Assembly: GCA_958295665.1 (NCBI GenBank) | Contig: OY282560.1 | Location: forward strand, 52,886,333 to 52,950,332 | DNA length: 64,000 bases | Direction of reading: 5' to 3' | Origin: Tipula vernalis | Taxonomy: Eukaryota; Arthropoda; Insecta; Diptera; Tipulidae | Translations under genes and position numbers: made by a program | The notes under the pieces: generated by a model | The model's input: the letters and a program-made list of their open reading frames with translations, nothing else | The model's database searches: none | What the model was told of the DNA's origin: nothing | In this document: positions 1-14,100 of the stretch, in pieces | Numbering within the stretch: position 1 is the first letter of the stretch | Layout of the letters: every line of letters begins with the position of its first letter

Positions 1-3000
1 AACCTATTGATAGAGGTATCAACCATCGTAATCGGACGATTTTAGATTTTTGCCGCCCAAAAACTTGTGGGCTATAGCACAGTTAATTTTCAATAAAATT
101 GAATTTTCTAAGAAATGTTTAGAAATAATCGAGCAATCAAAATGAAAATTGTCACAGCAATTACAGGTCCCGAAATCTATTGATAGAGGTATCAACCATC
201 GTAATCGGACCATTTTAGATTTTTGCCGCCCAAAAACTTGTGGGCTATAGCACAGTTAATTTTCAATAAAATTGAATTTTCTAAGAAATGTTTAGAAATA
301 ATCGAGCAATCAAAATGAAAATTGTTACAGCAATTACAGGTCCCGAAACCTATTGATCGAGGTATCAACCATCGTAATCGGACCATTTTAGATTTTTGCC
401 GCCCAAAAACTTGTGGGCTATAGCACAGTTAATTTTCAATAAAATTGAATTTTCTAAGAAATGTTTAGAAATAATCGAGCAATGAAAATTAAAATTGTCA
501 CAGCAATTACAGGTCCCGAAACCTATTGATAGAGGTATCAACCATCGTAATCGGACCATTTTAGATTTTTGCCGCCCAAAAACTTGTGGGCTATAGCACA
601 GTTAATTTTCAATAAAATTGAATTTTCTAAGAAATGTTTAGAAATAATCGAGCAATCAAAATGAAAATTGTCACAGCAATTACAGGTCCCGAAACCTATT
701 GATAGAGGTATCAACCATCGTAATCGGACGATTTTAGATTTTTGCCGCCCAAAAACTTGTGGGCTATAGCACAGTTAATTTTCAATAAAATTGAATTTTC
801 TAAGAAATGTTTAGAAATAATCGAGCAATCAAAATGAAAATTGTCACAGCAATTACAGGTCCCGAAACCTATTGATAGAGGTATCAACCATCGCAATCGG
901 ACCATTTTAGATTTTTGCCGCCCAAAAACTTGTGGGCTATAGCACAGTTAATTTTCAATAAAATTGAATTTTCTAAGAAATGTTTAGAAATAATCGTGCA
1001 ATCAAAATGAAAATTGTCACAGCAATTACAGGTCCCGAAACCTATTGATCGAGGTATCAACCATCGTAATCGGACGATTTTAGATTTTTGCCGCCCAAAA
1101 ACTTGTGGGCTATAGCACAGTTAATTTTCAATAAAATTGAATTTTCTAAGAAATGTTTAGAAATAATCGAGCAATCAAAATGAAAATTGTCACAGCAATT
1201 ACAGGTCCCGAAACCTATTGATAGAGGTATCAACCATCGTAATCGGACGATTTTAGATTTTTGCCGCCCAAAAACTTGTGGGCTATAGCACAGTTAATTT
1301 TCAATAAAATTGAATTTTCTAAGAAATGTTTAGAAATAATCGAGCAATCAAAATGAAAATTGTCACAGCAATTACAGGTCCCGAAATCTATTGATAGAGG
1401 TATCAACCATCGTAATCGGACCATTTTAGATTTTTGCCGCCCAAAAACTTGTGGGCTATAGCACAGTTAATTTTCAATAAAATTGAATTTTCTAAGAAAT
1501 GTTTAGAAATAATCGAGCAATCAAAATGAAAATTGTTACAGCAATTACAGGTCCCGAAACCTATTGATAGAGGTATCAACCATCGTAATCGGACCATTTT
1601 AGATTTTTGCCGCCCAAAAACTTGTGGGCTATAGCACAGTTAATTTTCAATAAAATTGAATTTTCTAAGAAATGTTTAGAAATAATCGAGCAATCAAAAT
1701 GAAAATTGTCACAGCAATTACAGGTCCCGAAACCTATTGATAGAGGTATCAACCATCGTAATCGGACGATTTTAGATTTTTGCCGCCCAAAAACTTGTGG
1801 GCTATAGCACAGTTAATTTTCAATAAAATTGAATTTTCTAAGAAATGTTTAGAAATAATCGAGCAATCAAAATGAAAATTGTCACAGCAATTACAGGTCC
1901 CGAAACCTATTGATAGAGGTATCAACCATCGTAATCGGACGATTTTAGATTTTTGCCGCCCAAAAACTTGTGGGCTATAGCACAGTTAATTTTCAATAAA
2001 ATTGAATTTTCTAAGAAATGTTTAGAAATAATCGAGCAATCAAAATGAAAATTGTCACAGCAATTACAGGTCCCGAAACCTATTGAGAGAGGTATCAACC
2101 ATCGTAATCGGACGATTTTAGATTTTTGCCGCCCAAAAACTTGTGGGCTATAGCACAGTTAATTTTCAATAAAATTGAATTTTCTAAGAAATGTTTAGAA
2201 ATAATCGAGCAATGAAAATTAAAATTGTCACAGCAATTACAGGTCCCGAAACCTATTGATAGAGGTATCAACCATCGTAATCGGACGATTTTAGATTTTT
2301 GCCGCCCAAAAACTTGTGGGCTATAGCACAGTTAATTTTCAATAAAATTGAATTTTCTAAGAAATGTTTAGAAATAATCGAGCAATCAAAATGAAAATTG
2401 TCACAGCAATTACAGGTCCCGAAACCTATTGATAGAGGTATCAACCATCGTAATCGGACCATTTTAGATTTTTGCCGCCCAAAAACTTGTGGGCTATAGC
2501 ACAGTTAATTTTCAATAAAATTGAATTTTCTAAGAAATGTTTAGAAATAATCGTGCAATCAAAATGAAAATTGTCACAGCAATTACAGGTCCCGAAACCT
2601 ATTGATAGAGGTATCAACCATCGTAATCGGACGATTTTAGATTTTTGCCGCCCAAAAACTTGTGGGCTATAGCACAGTTAATTTTCAATAAAATTGAATT
2701 TTCTAAGAAATGTTTAGAAATAATCGAGCAATCAAAATGAAAATTGTCACAGCAATTACAGGTCCCGAAATCTATTGATAGAGGTATCAACCATCGTAAT
2801 CGGACCATTTTAGATTTTTGCCGCCCAAAAACTTGTGGGCTATAGCACAGTTAATTTTCAATAAAATTGAATTTTCTAAGAAATGTTTAGAAATAATCGA
2901 GCAATCAAAATGAAAATTGTTACAGCAATTACAGGTCCCGAAACCTATTGATAGAGGTATCAACCATCGTAATCGGACGATTTTAGATTTTTGCCGCCCA

Positions 3001-6000
3001 AAAACTTGTGGGCTATAGCACAGTTAATTTTCAATAAAATTGAATTTTCTAAGAAATGTTTAGAAATAATCGAGCAATCAAAATGAAAATTGTCACAGCA
3101 ATTACAGGTCCCGAAACCTATTGATAGAGGTATCAACCATCGTAATCGGACCATTTTAGATTTTTGCCGCCCAAAAACTTGTGGGCTATAGCACAGTTAA
3201 TTTTCAATAAAATTGAATTTTCTAAGAAATGTTTAGAAATAATCGTGCAATCAAAATGAAAATTGTCACAGCAATTACAGGTCCCGAAACCTATTGATAG
3301 AGGTATCAACCATCGTAATCGGACGATTTTAGATTTTTGCCGCCCAAAAACTTGTGGGCTATAGCACAGTTAATTTTCAATAAAATTGAATTTTCTAAGA
3401 AATGTTTAGAAATAATCGAGCAATCAAAATGAAAATTGTCACAGCAATTACAGGTCCCGAAACCTATTGATAGAGGTATCAACCATCGTAATCGGACCAT
3501 TTTAGATTTTTGCCGCCCAAAAACTTGTGGGCTATAGCACAGTTAATTTTCAATAAAATTGAATTTTCTAAGAAATGTTTAGAAATAATCGAGCAATCAA
3601 AATGAAAATTGTCACAGCAATTACAGGTCCCGAAACCTATTGATAGAGGTATCAACCATCGTAATCGGACGATTTTAGATTTTTGCCGCCCAAAAACTTG
3701 TGGGCTATAGCACAGTTAATTTTCAATAAAATTGAATTTTCTAAGAAATGTTTAGAAATAATCGAGCAATCAAAATGAAAATTGTCACAGCAATTACAGG
3801 TCCCGAAACCTATTGATAGAGGTATCAACCATCGTAATCGGACGATTTTAGATTTTTGCCGCCCAAAAACTTGTGGGCTATAGCACAGTTAATTTTCAAT
3901 AAAATTGAATTTTCTAAGAAATGTTTAGAAATAATCGAGCAATCAAAATGAAAATTGTCACAGCAATTACAGGTCCCGAAACCTATTGATAGAGGTATCA
4001 ACCATCGCAATCGGACCATTTTAGATTTTTGCCGCCCAAAAACTTGTGGGCTATAGCACAGTTAATTTTCAATAAAATTGAATTTTCTAAGAAATGTTTA
4101 GAAATAATCGTGCAATCAAAATGAAAATTGTCACAGCAATTACAGGTCCCGAAACCTATTGATAGAGGTATCAACCATCGTAATCGGACGATTTTAGATT
4201 TTTGCCGCCCAAAAACTTGTGGGCTATAGCACAGTTAATTTTCAATAAAATTGAATTTTCTAAGAAATGTTTAGAAATAATCGAGCAATCAAAATGAAAA
4301 TTGTCACAGCAATTACAGGTCCCGAAACCTATTGATAGAGGTATCAACCATCGTAATCGGACGATTTTAGATTTTTGCCGCCCAAAAACTTGTGGGCTAT
4401 AGCACAGTTAATTTTCAATAAAATTGAATTTTCTAAGAAATGTTTAGAAATAATCGAGCAATCAAAATGAAAATTGTCACAGCAATTACAGGTCCCGAAA
4501 TCTATTGATAGAGGTATCAACCATCGTAATCGGACCATTTTAGATTTTTGCCGCCCAAAAACTTGTGGGCTATAGCACAGTTAATTTTCAATAAAATTGA
4601 ATTTTCTAAGAAATGTTTAGAAATAATCGAGCAATCAAAATGAAAATTGTCACAGCAATTACAGGTCCCGAAACCTATTGATAGAGGTATCAACCATCGT
4701 AATCGGACGATTTTAGATTTTTGCCGCCCAAAAACTTGTGGGCTATAGCACAGTTAATTTTCAATAAAATTGAATTTTCTAAGAAATGTTTAGAAATAAT
4801 CGAGCAATCAAAATGAAAATTGTCACAGCAATTACAGGTCCCGAAACCTATTGATAGAGGTATCAACCATCGTAATCGGACCATTTTAAATTTTTGCCGC
4901 CCAAAAACTTGTGGGCTATAGCACAGTTAATTTTCAATAAAATTGAATTTTCTAAGAAATGTTTAGAAATAATCGAGCAATCAAAATGGAAATTGTCACA
5001 GCAATAACAGGTCCCAAAACCTATTGATAGAGGAATCAACCATCGTAATCGGACCATTTTAGATTTTTGCCGCCCAAAAACTTGTGGGCTATAGCACAGT
5101 TAATTTTCAATAAAATTGAATTTTCTAAGAAATGTTTAGAAATAATCGAGCAATCAAAATGAAAATTGTCACAGCAATTACAGGTCCCGAAACCTATTGA
5201 TAGAGGTATCAACCATCGTAATCGGACGATTTTAGATTTTTGCCGCCCAAAAACTTGTGGGCTATAGCACAGTTAATTTTCAATAAAATTGAATTTTCTA
5301 ACAAATGTTTAGAAATAATCAAGCAATCAAAATGAAAATTGTCACAGCAATTACAGGTCCCGAAACCTATTGATAGAGGTATCAACCATCGTAATCGGAC
5401 GATTTTAGATTTTTGCCGCCCAAAAACTTGTGGGCTATAGCACAGTTAATTTTCAATAAAATTGAATTTTCTAAGAAATGTTTAGAAATAATCGAGCAAT
5501 CAAAATGAAAATTGTTACAGCAATTACAGGTCCCGAAACCTATTGATCGAGGTATCAACCATCGTAATCGGACCATTTTAGATTTTTGCCGCCCAAAAAC
5601 TTGTGGGCTATAGCACAGTTAATTTTCAATAAAATTGAATTTTCTAAGAAATGTTTAGAAATAATCGAGCAATGAAAATTAAAATTGTCACAGCAATTAC
5701 AGGTCCCGAAACCTATTGATAGAGGTATCAACCATCGTAATCGGACCATTTTAGATTTTTGCCGCCCAAAAACTTGTGGGCTATAGCACAGTTAATTTTC
5801 AATAAAATTGAATTTTCTAAGAAATGTTTAGAAATAATCGAGCAATCAAAATGAAAATTGTCACAGCAATTACAGGTCCCGAAACCTATTGATAGAGGTA
5901 TCAACCATCGTAATCGGACGATTTTAGATTTTTGCCGCCCAAAAACTTGTGGGCTATAGCACAGTTAATTTTCAATAAAATTGAATTTTCTAAGAAATGT

Positions 6001-8144
6001 TTAGAAATAATCGAGCAATCAAAATGAAAATTGTCACAGCAATTACAGGCCCCGAAACCTATTGATAGAGGTATCAACCATTGTAATCGGACGATTTTAG
6101 ATTTTTGCCGCCCAAAAACTTGTGGGCTATAGCACAGTTAATTTTCAATAAAATTGAATTTTCTAAGAAATGTTTAGAAATAATCGAGCAATTAAAATGA
6201 AAATTGTCACAGCAATTACAGGTCCCGAAACCTATTGATAGAGGTATCAACCATCGCAATCGGACCATTTTAGATTTTTGCCGCCCAAAAACTTGTGGGC
6301 TATAGCACAGTTAATTTTCAATAAAATTGAATTTTCTAAGAAATGTTTAGAAATAATCGTGCAATCAAAATGAAAATTGTCACAGCAATTACAGGTCCCG
6401 AAACCTATTGATAGAGGTATCAACCATCGTAATCGGACGATTTTAGATTTTTGCCGCCCAAAAACTTGTGGGCTATAGCACAGTTAATTTTCAATAAAAT
6501 TGAATTTTCTAAGAAATGTTTAGAAATAATCGAGCAATCAAAATGAAAATTGTTACAGCAATTACAGGTCCCGAAACCTATTGATAGAGGTATCAACCAT
6601 CGTAATCGGACGATTTTAGATTTTTGCCGCCCAAAAACTTGTGGGCTATAGCACAGTTAATTTTCAATAAAATTGAATTTTCTAAGAAATGTTTAGAAAT
6701 AATCGAGCAATCAAAATGAAAATTGTCACAGCAATTACAGGTCCCGAAACCTATTGATAGAGGTATCAACCATCGTAATCGGACGATTTTAGATTTTTGC
6801 CGCCCAAAAACTTGTGGACAATAGCACAGTTAATTTTCAATAAAATTGAATTTTCTAAGAAATGTTTAGAAATAATCGAGCAATCAAAATGAAAATTGTC
6901 ACAGCAATTACAGGTCCCGAAACCTATTGATAGAGGTATCAACCATCGCAATCGGACCATTTTAGATTTTTGCCGCCCAAAAACTTGTGGGCTATAGCAC
7001 AGTTAATTTTCAATAAAATTGAATTTTCTAAGAAATGTTTAGAAATAATCGTGCAATCAAAATGAAAATTGTCACAGCAATTACAGGTCCCGAAACCTAT
7101 TGATAGAGGTATCAACCATCGTAATCGGACGATTTTAGATTTTTGCCGCCCAAAAACTTGTGGGCTATAGCACAGTTAATTTTCAATAAAATTGAATTTT
7201 CTAAGAAATGTTTAGAAATAATCGAGCAATCAAAATGAAAATTGTCACAGCAATTACAGGTCCCGAAACCTATTGATCGACAACCATTGTAATCGGACCA
7301 TTTTAGATTTTTGCCGCCCAAAAACTTGTGGGCTATAGCACAGTTAATTTTCAATAAAATTGAATTTTCTAAGAAATGTTTAGAAATAATCGAGCAATCA
7401 AAATGAAAATTGTCACAGCAATTACAGGTCCCGAAACCTATTGATAAAGGTATCAACCATCGTAATCGGACGATTTTAGATTTTTGCCGCCCAAAAACTT
7501 GTGGGCTATAGCACAGTTAATTTTCAATAAAATTGAATTTTCTAAGAAATGTTTAGAAATAATCGAGCAATCAAAATGAAAATTGTCACAGCAATTACAG
7601 GTCCCGAAACCTATTGATAGAGGTATCAACCATCGTAATCGGACGATTTTAGATTTTTGCCGCCCAAAAACTTGTGGGCTATAGCACAGTTAATTTTCAA
7701 TAAAATTGAATTTTCTAAGAAATGTTTAGAAATAATCGAGCAATCAAAATGAAAATTGTCACAGCAATTACAGGTCCCGAAACCTATTGATAGAGGTATC
7801 AACCATCGTAATCGGACGATTTTAGATTTTTGCCGCCCAAAAACTTGTGGGCTATAGCACAGTTAATTTTCAATAAAATTGAATTTTCTAAGAAATGTTT
7901 AGAAATAATCGAGCAATCAAAATGAAAATTGTCACAGCAATTACAGGTCCCGAAACCTATTGATAGAGGTATCAACCATCGTAATCGGACGATTTTAGAT
8001 TTTTGCCGCCCAAAAACTTGTGGGCTATAGCACAGTTAATTTTCAATAAAATTGAATTTTCTAAGAAATGTTTAGAAATAATCGAGCAATCAAAATGAAA
8101 ATTGTCACAGCAATTACAGGTCCGGAAACCTATTGATAGAGGTA

Positions 8145-11100
8145 TCAACCATCGTAATCGGACCATTTTAAATTTTTGCCGCCCAAAAACTTGTGGGCTA
8201 TAGCACAGTTAATTTTCAATAAAATTGAATTTTCTAAGAAATGTTTAGAAATAATCGAGCAATCAAAATGAAAATTGTCACAGCAATAACAGGTCCCGAA
8301 ACCTATTGATAGAGGAATCAACCATCGTAATCGGACCATTTTAGATTTTTGCCGCCCAAAAACTTGTGGGCTATAGCACAGTTAATTTTCAATAAAATTG
8401 AATTTTCTAAGAAATGTTTAGAAATAATCGAGCAATCAAAATGAAAATTGTCACAGCAATTACAGGTCCCGAAATCTATTGATAGAGGTATCAACCATCG
8501 TAATCGGACCATTTTAGATTTTTGCCGCCCAAAAACTTGTGGGCTATAGCACAGTTAATTTTCAATAAAATTGAATTTTCTAAGAAATGTTTAGAAATAA
8601 TCGAGCAATCAAAATGAAAATTGTCACAGCAATTACAGGTCCCGAAACCTATTGATAGAGGTATCAACCATCGTAATCGGACGATTTTAGATTTTTGCCG
8701 CCCAAAAACTTGTGGGCTATATAGCACAGTTAATTTTCAATAAAATTAAATTTTCTAAGAAATGTTTAGAAATAATCGAGCAATCAAAATGAAAATTGTC
8801 ACAGCAATTACAGGTCCCGAAACCTATTGATAGAGGTATCAACCATCGTAATCGGACGATTTTAGATTTTTGCCGCCCAAAAACTTGTGGGCTATATAGC
8901 ACAGTTAATTTTCAATAAAATTGAATTTTCTAAGAAATGTTTAGAAATAATCGAGCAATCAAAATGAAAATTGTCACAGCAATTACAGGTCCCGAAACCT
9001 ATTGATAGAGGTATCAACCATCGTAATCGGACCATTTTATATTTTTGCCGCCCAAAAACTTGTGGGCTATAGCACAGTTAATTTTCAATAAAATTGAATT
9101 TTCTAAGAAATGTTTAGAAATAATCGAGCAATCAAAATGAAAATTGTCACAGCAATTACAGGTCCCGAAACCTATTGATAGAGGTATCAACCATCGTAAT
9201 CGGACGATTTTAGATTTTTGCCGCCCAAAAACTTGTGGGCTATATAGCACAGTTAATTTTCAATAAAATTGAATTTTCTAAGAAATGTTTAGAAATAATC
9301 GAGCAATCAAAATGAAAATTGGCACAGCAATTACAGGTCCCGAAACCTATTGATAGAGGTATCAACCATCGTAATCGGACGATTTTAGATTTTTGCCGCC
9401 CAAAAACTTGTGGGCTATAGCACAGTTAATTTTCAATAAAATTGAATTTTCTAAGAAATGTTTAGAAATAATCGAGCAATCAAAATGAAAATTGTCACAG
9501 CAATTACAGGTCCCGAAACCTATTGATAGAGGAATCAACCATCGTAATCGGACCATTTTAGATTTTTGCCGCCCAAAAACTTGTGGGCTATAGCACAGTT
9601 AATTTTCAATAAAATTGAATTTTCTAAGAAATGTTTAGAAATAATCGAGCAATCAAAATGAAAATTGTCACAGCAATTACAGGTCCCGAAATCTATTGAT
9701 AGAGGTATCAACCATCGTAATCGGACCATTTTAGATTTTTGCCGCCCAAAAACTTGTGGGCTATAGCACAGTTAATTTTCAATAAAATTGAATTTTCTAA
9801 GAAATGTTTAGAAATAATCGAGCAATCAAAATGAAAATTGTCACAGCAATTACAGGTCCCGAAACCTATTGATCGAGGTATCAACCATCGTAATCGGACG
9901 ATTTTAGATTTTTGCCGCCCAAAAACTTGTGGGCTATATAGCACAGTTAATTTTCAATAAAATTAAATTTTCTAAGAAATGTTTAGAAATAATCGAGCAA
10001 TCAAAATGAAAATTGTCACAGCAATTACAGCTCCCGAAACCTATTGATAGAGGTATCAACCATCGTAATCGGACGATTTTAGATTTTTGCCGCCCAAAAA
10101 CTTGTGGGCTATATAGCACAGTTAATTTTCAATAAAATTGAATTTTCTAAGAAATGTTTAGAAATAATCGAGCAATCAAAATGAAAATTGTCACAGCAAT
10201 TACAGGTCCCGAAACCTATTGATAGAGGTATCAACCATCGTAATCGGACCATTTTATATTTTTGCCGCCCAAAAACTTGTGGGCTATAGCACAGTTAATT
10301 TTCAATAAAATTGAATTTTCTAAGAAATGTTTAGAAATAATCGTGCAATCAAAATGAAAATTGTCACAGCAATTACAGGTCCCGAAACCTATTGATAGAG
10401 GTATCAACCATCGTAATCGGACCATTTTAGATTTTTGCCGCCCAAAAACTTGTGGGCTATATAGCACAGTTAATTTTCAATAAAATTGAATTTTCTAAGA
10501 AATGTTTAGAAATAATCGAGCAATCAAAATGAAAATTGTCACAGCAATTACAGGTCCCGAAACCTATTGATAGAGGTATCAACCATCGTAATCGGACGAT
10601 TTTAGATTTTTGCCGCCCAAAAACTTGTGGGCTATATAGCACAGTTAATTTTCAATAAAATTGAATTTTCTAAGAAATGTTTAGAAATAATCGAGCAATC
10701 AAAATGAAAATTGTCACAGCAATTACAGGTCCCGAAACCTATTGATAAAGGTATCAACCATCGTAATCGGACGATTTTAGATTTTTGCCGCCCAAAAACT
10801 TGTGGGCTATAGCACAGTTAATTTTCAATAAAATTGAATTTTCTAAGAAATGTTTAGAAATAATCGAGCAATCAAAATGAAAATTGTCACAGCAATTACA
10901 GGTCCCGAAACCTATTGATAGAGGTATCAACCATCGTAATCGGACGATTTTAGATTTTTGCCGCCCAAAAACTTGTGGGCTATAGCACAGTTAATTTTCA
11001 ATAAAATTGAATTTTCTAAGAAATGTTTAGAAATAATCGAGCAATCAAAATGAAAATTGTCACAGCAATTACAGGTCCCGAAACCTATTGATAGAGGTAT

Positions 11101-14100
11101 CAACCATCGTAATCGGACGATTTTAGATTTTTGCCGCTCAAAAACTTGTGGGCTATAGCACAGTTAATTTTCAATAAAATTGAATTTTCTAAGAAATGTT
11201 TAGAAATAATCGAGCAATCAAAATGAAAATTGTCACAGCAATTACAGGTCCCGAAACCTATTGATAGAGGTATCAACCATCGTAATCGGACGATTTTAGA
11301 TTTTTGCCGCCCAAAAACTTGTGGGCTATAGCACAGTTAATTTTCAATAAAATTGAATTTTCTAAGAAATGTTTAGAAATAATCGAGCAATCAAAATGAA
11401 AATTGTCACAGCAATTACAGGTCCCGAAACCTATTGATAGAGGTATCAACCATCGTAATCGGACCATTTTAGATTTTTGCCGCCCAAAAACTTGTGGGCT
11501 ATAGCACAGTTAATTTTCAATAAAATTGAATTTTCTAAGAAATGTTTAGAAATAATCGAGCAATCAAAATGAAAATTGTCACAGCAATTACAGGTCCGGA
11601 AACCTATTGATAGAGGTATCAACCATCGTAATCGGACCATTTTAAATTTTTGCCGCCCAAAAACTTGTGGGCTATAGCACAGTTAATTTTCAATAAAATT
11701 GAATTTTCTAAGAAATGTTTAGAAATAATCGAGCAATCAAAATGAAAATTGTCACAGCAATAACAGGTCCCGAAACCTATTGATAGAGGAATCAACCATC
11801 GTAATCGGACCATTTTAGATTTTTGCCGCCCAAAAACTTGTGGGCTATAGCACAGTTAATTTTCAATAAAATTGAATTTTCTAAGAAATGTTTAGAAATA
11901 ATCGAGCAATCAAAATGAAAATTGTCACAGCAATTACAGGTCCCGAAATCTATTGATAGAGGTATCAACCATCGTAATCGGACCATTTTAGATTTTTGCC
12001 GCCCAAAAACTTGTGGGCTATAGCACAGTTAATTTTCAATAAAATTGAATTTTCTAAGAAATGTTTAGAAATAATCGAGCAATCAAAATGAAAATTGTCA
12101 CAGCAATTACAGGTCCCGAAACCTATTGATAGAGGTATCAACCATCGTAATCGGACGATTTTAGATTTTTGCCGCCCAAAAACTTGTGGGCTATATAGCA
12201 CAGTTAATTTTCAATAAAATTAAATTTTCTAAGAAATGTTTAGAAATAATCGAGCAATCAAAATGAAAATTGTCACAGCAATTACAGGTCCCGAAACCTA
12301 TTGATAGAGGTATCAACCATCGTAATCGGACGATTTTAGATTTTTGCCGCCCAAAAACTTGTGGGCTATATAGCACAGTTAATTTTCAATAAAATTGAAT
12401 TTTCTAAGAAATGTTTAGAAATAATCGAGCAATCAAAATGAAAATTGTCACAGCAATTACAGGTCCCGAAACCTATTGATAGAGGTATCAACCATCGTAA
12501 TCGGACCATTTTATATTTTTGCCGCCCAAAAACTTGTGGGCTATAGCACAGTTAATTTTCAATAAAATTGAATTTTCTAAGAAATGTTTAGAAATAATCG
12601 AGCAATCAAAATGAAAATTGTCACAGCAATTACAGGTCCCGAAACCTATTGATAGAGGTATCAACCATCGTAATCGGACGATTTTAGATTTTTGCCGCCC
12701 AAAAACTTGTGGGCTATATAGCACAGTTAATTTTCAATAAAATTGAATTTTCTAAGAAATGTTTAGAAATAATCGAGCAATCAAAATGAAAATTGTCACA
12801 GCAATTACAGGTCCCGAAACCTATTGATAGAGGTATCAACCATCGTAATCGGACGATTTTAGATTTTTGCCGCCCAAAAACTTGTGGGCTATAGCACAGT
12901 TAATTTTCAATAAAATTGAATTTTCTAAGAAATGTTTAGAAATAATCGAACAATCAAAATGAAAAATGTCACAGCAATTACAGGTCCCGAAACCTATTGA
13001 TAGAGGTATCAACCATCGTAATCGGACGATTTTAGATTTTTGCCGCCCAAAAACTTGTGGGCTATAGCACAGTTAATTTTCAATAAAATTGAATTTTCTA
13101 AGAAATGTTTAGAAATAATCGAGCAATCAAAATGAAAATTGTCACAGCAATTACAGGTCCCGAAACCTATTGATAGAGGTATCAACCATCGTAATCGGAC
13201 GATTTTAGATTTTTGCCGCTCAAAAACTTGTGGGCTATAGCACAGTTAATTTTCAATAAAATTGAATTTTCTAAGAAATGTTTAGAAATAATCGAGCAAT
13301 CAAAATGAAAATTGTCACAGCAATTACAGGTCCCGAAACCTATTGATAGAGGTATCAACCATCGTAATCGGACGATTTTAGATTTTTGCCGCCCAAAAAC
13401 TTGTGGGCTATAGCACAGCTAATTTTCAATAAAATTGAATTTTCTAAGAAATGTTTAGAAATAATCGAGCAATCAAAATGAAAATTGTCACAGCAATTAC
13501 AGGTCCCGAAACCTATTGATAGAGGTATCAACCATCGTAATCGGACCATTTTAGATTTTTGCCGCCCAAAAACTTGTGGGCTATAGCACAGTTAATTTTC
13601 AATAAAATTGAATTTTCTAAGAAATGTTTAGAAATAATCGAGCAATCAAAATGAAAATTGTCACAGCAATTACAGGTCCCGAAACCTATTGATAGAGGTA
13701 TCAACCATCGTAATCGGACGATTTTAGATTTTTGCCGCCCAAAAACTTGTGGGCTATATAGCACAGTTAATTTTCAATAAAATTGAATTTTCTAAGAAAT
13801 GTTTAGAAATAATCGAGCAATCAAAATGAAAATTGTCACAGCAATTACAGGTCCCGAAACCTATTGATAGAGGTATCAACCATCGTAATCGGACGATTTT
13901 AGATTTTTGCCGCCCAAAAACTTGTGGGCTATAGCACAGTAAATTTTCAATAAAATTGAATTTTCTAAGAAATGTTTAAAAATAATCGAGCAATCAAAAT
14001 GAAAATTGTCACAGCAATTACAGGTCCCGAAACCTATTGATAGAGGTATCAACCATCGTAATCGGACGATTTTAGATTTTTGCCGCCCAAAAACTTGTGG